Source of the DNA: a bacterium CG2_30_54_10
Lineage (GTDB): Bacteria > Muiribacteriota > Ozemobacteria > Ozemobacterales > Ozemobacteraceae
DNA length: 7,954 nt
Assembly: GCA_001872985.1 (NCBI GenBank)
Contig: MNYA01000213.1
Location: 1-7,954 of the forward strand
Direction of reading: 5' to 3'
A program made the translations under genes and the position numbers. A model generated the notes under the pieces. The model ran no database searches, was not told the origin of the DNA, and worked only from the letters and a program-made list of their open reading frames with translations. This document shows, piece by piece, positions 6,699 through 7,954 of this stretch (position 1 is its first letter; each line of letters opens with the position of its first letter).

Positions 6699-7954
6699 CC
6701 CAAAGGCCTGACAACAGCAGCACCAACAGCAGCACCAGCACTAACGACACTGGCAACGGCCTCGGCAACGCCAATGGCATCGACACCGATTCCCTGAAAA
6801 AAGAGATCAAGCAGGAACTCCTGAAACGGGAAATCATGATGGGCCTGGACAATAGCGATGAGATCGATCTTTTTGAACTTGGAAAGGTCATGCTCCGGCG
6901 TTGGCGGATAGTCTTTGTCATGCCGATCATCGTCGGATTGTTGGCAGTTGTTTTCAGCCTCATGATGCCCAATTATTACAAATCGGAGGCTTGCATCTTC
7001 GTCCATTCAAAGGGGGGCGGAGCGATGAGCAGCCTTCTAAGCTCGTTGCCGTTAGGCGGGATGTTGGGCGGATTGGGCGGCAGCGGCGGGTCGGCGGAGT
7101 ATCTGATGGCTTATCTCAAGAGCCGGACCAGCAGCGATCAGATCATCACCCGGTTTGGAATCGCCACGAGTCCGCTTGTACTCGGAGATCCGCTTCCGGT
7201 CGATCTCAAATACGACGATCTTGTAAAAGCCGTCGGAAACATGGTGACAGTTTCGAAAGACAAGGATGGTCTGATCACCGTTGCCGTAGAAACAAAGTCA
7301 GCAACCTTCTCGGCCGAGGTCGCTGAGACCTACCTCGCGTTTCTCGAAAATTTTTCAAAGGGTCCGGCAAAGGAGAAGCGCGTGTTCGTCCAGGTTCAAC
7401 TTGATAAGGTGAAAACCGAACTGGAAACGGCGGAGATAACCTTCAAGACTTTCCAGGACAAGAACAAGCTTTTCGCGATCGACGAGCAAGCGAAAGGGCT
7501 GATCGAGAAATCGGTCAAGTTAGAGGCTTCGAAATTCGAGAGCCAAATCTCGCTGAAGATGCAAGAGAGCCTTCTGAAATCTTCGGGCAATGTCCCCGAA
7601 CTGGTCAAGCTCGAAGCGCAGAAGGTTTCCGAAGAGGCCCGCCAGGCGGGGCTTGAGAAAGCCATCTCGGAGGTCAATCTCAGGCTCGATGCAGTTCCGC
7701 AGCTCACCCTCGAATTTACGCATCTGATGCGGAATTTGAAGGTCAAAGAGAAGGTTTTCGAAATGCTGACTGAACAACTCGAACTTGCGAAAATCTCCGA
7801 GGCTGAGGAGGGAAGCAACTTTGAGGTCATCGATCACGCGCGTCCCGCCGAGAGGAAATCGAAGCCCAAGCGTTCGCTGATCGTGATTCTTTCGGGGCTC
7901 ACCGCCGGAATGCTTGGTGTCTTCCTTGCCTTCTTCCTGGAGTTCCTGGAAAAA
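6695..7954 (+). CDS. Wzz/GNVR polysaccharide chain-length regulator, 3' end outside window
   Basis: A frame of 420 codons starts at the ATG of an ATGA overlap and stays open to the edge. The architecture is that of polysaccharide co-polymerases: a cytoplasmic N-terminal extension (1-71), membrane helix 1 (about 72-91), a YYKSEACIFV strand (94-103), a glycine-rich loop (107-132), a long charged coiled-coil-like region (about 190-330), a GNVR-type segment (about 335-367, PQLTLEFTHLMRNLKVKEKV then LELAKI), the VIDHARPAERKSKPKR hinge and helix 2 (about 395-415). Such proteins span the inner membrane and control the length or export of surface polysaccharide. The extension is longer than in short Wzz proteins and starts with Asn/Ser/Thr repeats. 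M48 and M49 (ATG at 6836 and 6839) are alternative starts. The window ends right after helix 2, so a fused tyrosine kinase (Wzc type) cannot be excluded. Confidence 0.87.
   Translation, partial: MTQRPDNSSTNSSTSTNDTGNGLGNANGIDTDSLKKEIKQELLKREIMMGLDNSDEIDLFELGKVMLRRWRIVFVMPIIVGLLAVVFSLMMPNYYKSEACIFVHSKGGGAMSSLLSSLPLGGMLGGLGGSGGSAEYLMAYLKSRTSSDQIITRFGIATSPLVLGDPLPVDLKYDDLVKAVGNMVTVSKDKDGLITVAVETKSATFSAEVAETYLAFLENFSKGPAKEKRVFVQVQLDKVKTELETAEITFKTFQDKNKLFAIDEQAKGLIEKSVKLEASKFESQISLKMQESLLKSSGNVPELVKLEAQKVSEEARQAGLEKAISEVNLRLDAVPQLTLEFTHLMRNLKVKEKVFEMLTEQLELAKISEAEEGSNFEVIDHARPAERKSKPKRSLIVILSGLTAGMLGVFLAFFLEFLEK
6713..6736 (+). repeat. Perfect 12-base tandem duplication
   Basis: AACAGCAGCACC occurs twice in a row and encodes Asn-Ser-Ser-Thr twice, followed by a decayed Ser-Thr and further Asn/Gly/Thr codons to about 6778. 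It lies at the start of the Wzz-like protein, in the presumed cytoplasmic, unstructured extension. The unit is a multiple of three, so the frame is preserved. Confidence 0.85.

Larger units (their letters stand above)
3..7954 (+). other. Probable single operon of eight co-directional genes
   Basis: All genes lie on the + strand. Intergenic gaps are 16, 9, 15 and 12 bases, then an 11-base overlap, a 19-base gap and a 4-base overlap. I saw no hairpin followed by a T-run between genes and no space for internal promoters outside coding sequence. No non-coding stretch exceeds 20 bases. The promoter must lie upstream of the window, or inside a gene where I cannot identify it. Confidence 0.75.

Overview
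The window is one densely packed, co-directional (+ strand) bacterial gene cluster. Eight genes run from edge to edge with gaps of 1 to 19 bases or short overlaps, and I see no terminator, tRNA, rRNA, mobile element or CRISPR array. Both ends are cut: the first gene lacks its 5' end and the last has no stop codon. The tight spacing suggests a single operon that began upstream and continues downstream. GC is moderate (roughly mid-50s % by eye). The gene set (a GlmL/MutL-type ASKHA ATPase amid unnamed membrane proteins, then a Wzz/GNVR polysaccharide co-polymerase) suggests an uncultured, deep-branching bacterium. Candidatus Riflebacteria or a Chloroflexi-like lineage are weak guesses from memory; no marker gene settles it.

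Layout. (1) 3-3348: four membrane proteins. The first is the C-terminal part of a probable DUF6754 protein with two membrane segments around an alpha/beta-looking domain. Next come a polytopic protein with six or seven membrane segments, a second two-segment protein with a large intervening domain, and a compact polytopic protein with about six membrane segments. (2) 3361-3759: a small protein with an amphipathic/hydrophobic middle and a charged Pro-Gly-Lys-Glu pentapeptide-repeat tail. (3) 3749-5554: a GlmL/MutL-family ATPase with clear phosphate-1, phosphate-2 and adenosine motifs, starting at a GTG inside the end of the small gene. (4) 5574-6698: a 374-residue composite protein with barrel-sandwich-like N-terminal segments, a central alpha/beta part and a KOW/SH3-like C-terminus. 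(5) 6695-7954: an unlisted, open-ended reading frame for a Wzz/GNVR polysaccharide chain-length regulator, coupled by an ATGA overlap.

How they may work together. No glutamate mutase subunit (GlmE/GlmS) is visible, so the classical role of GlmL as a partner of B12-dependent glutamate mutase is unsupported here. The simplest inference is that the ATPase and the composite protein act on or energise a membrane complex made of the four upstream proteins, with the small protein as a possible tether. The coupling to Wzz hints at a cell-envelope or polysaccharide role. This is inference from gene order and predicted topology, not a demonstrated function. The whole cluster is the best candidate here for an undescribed system.
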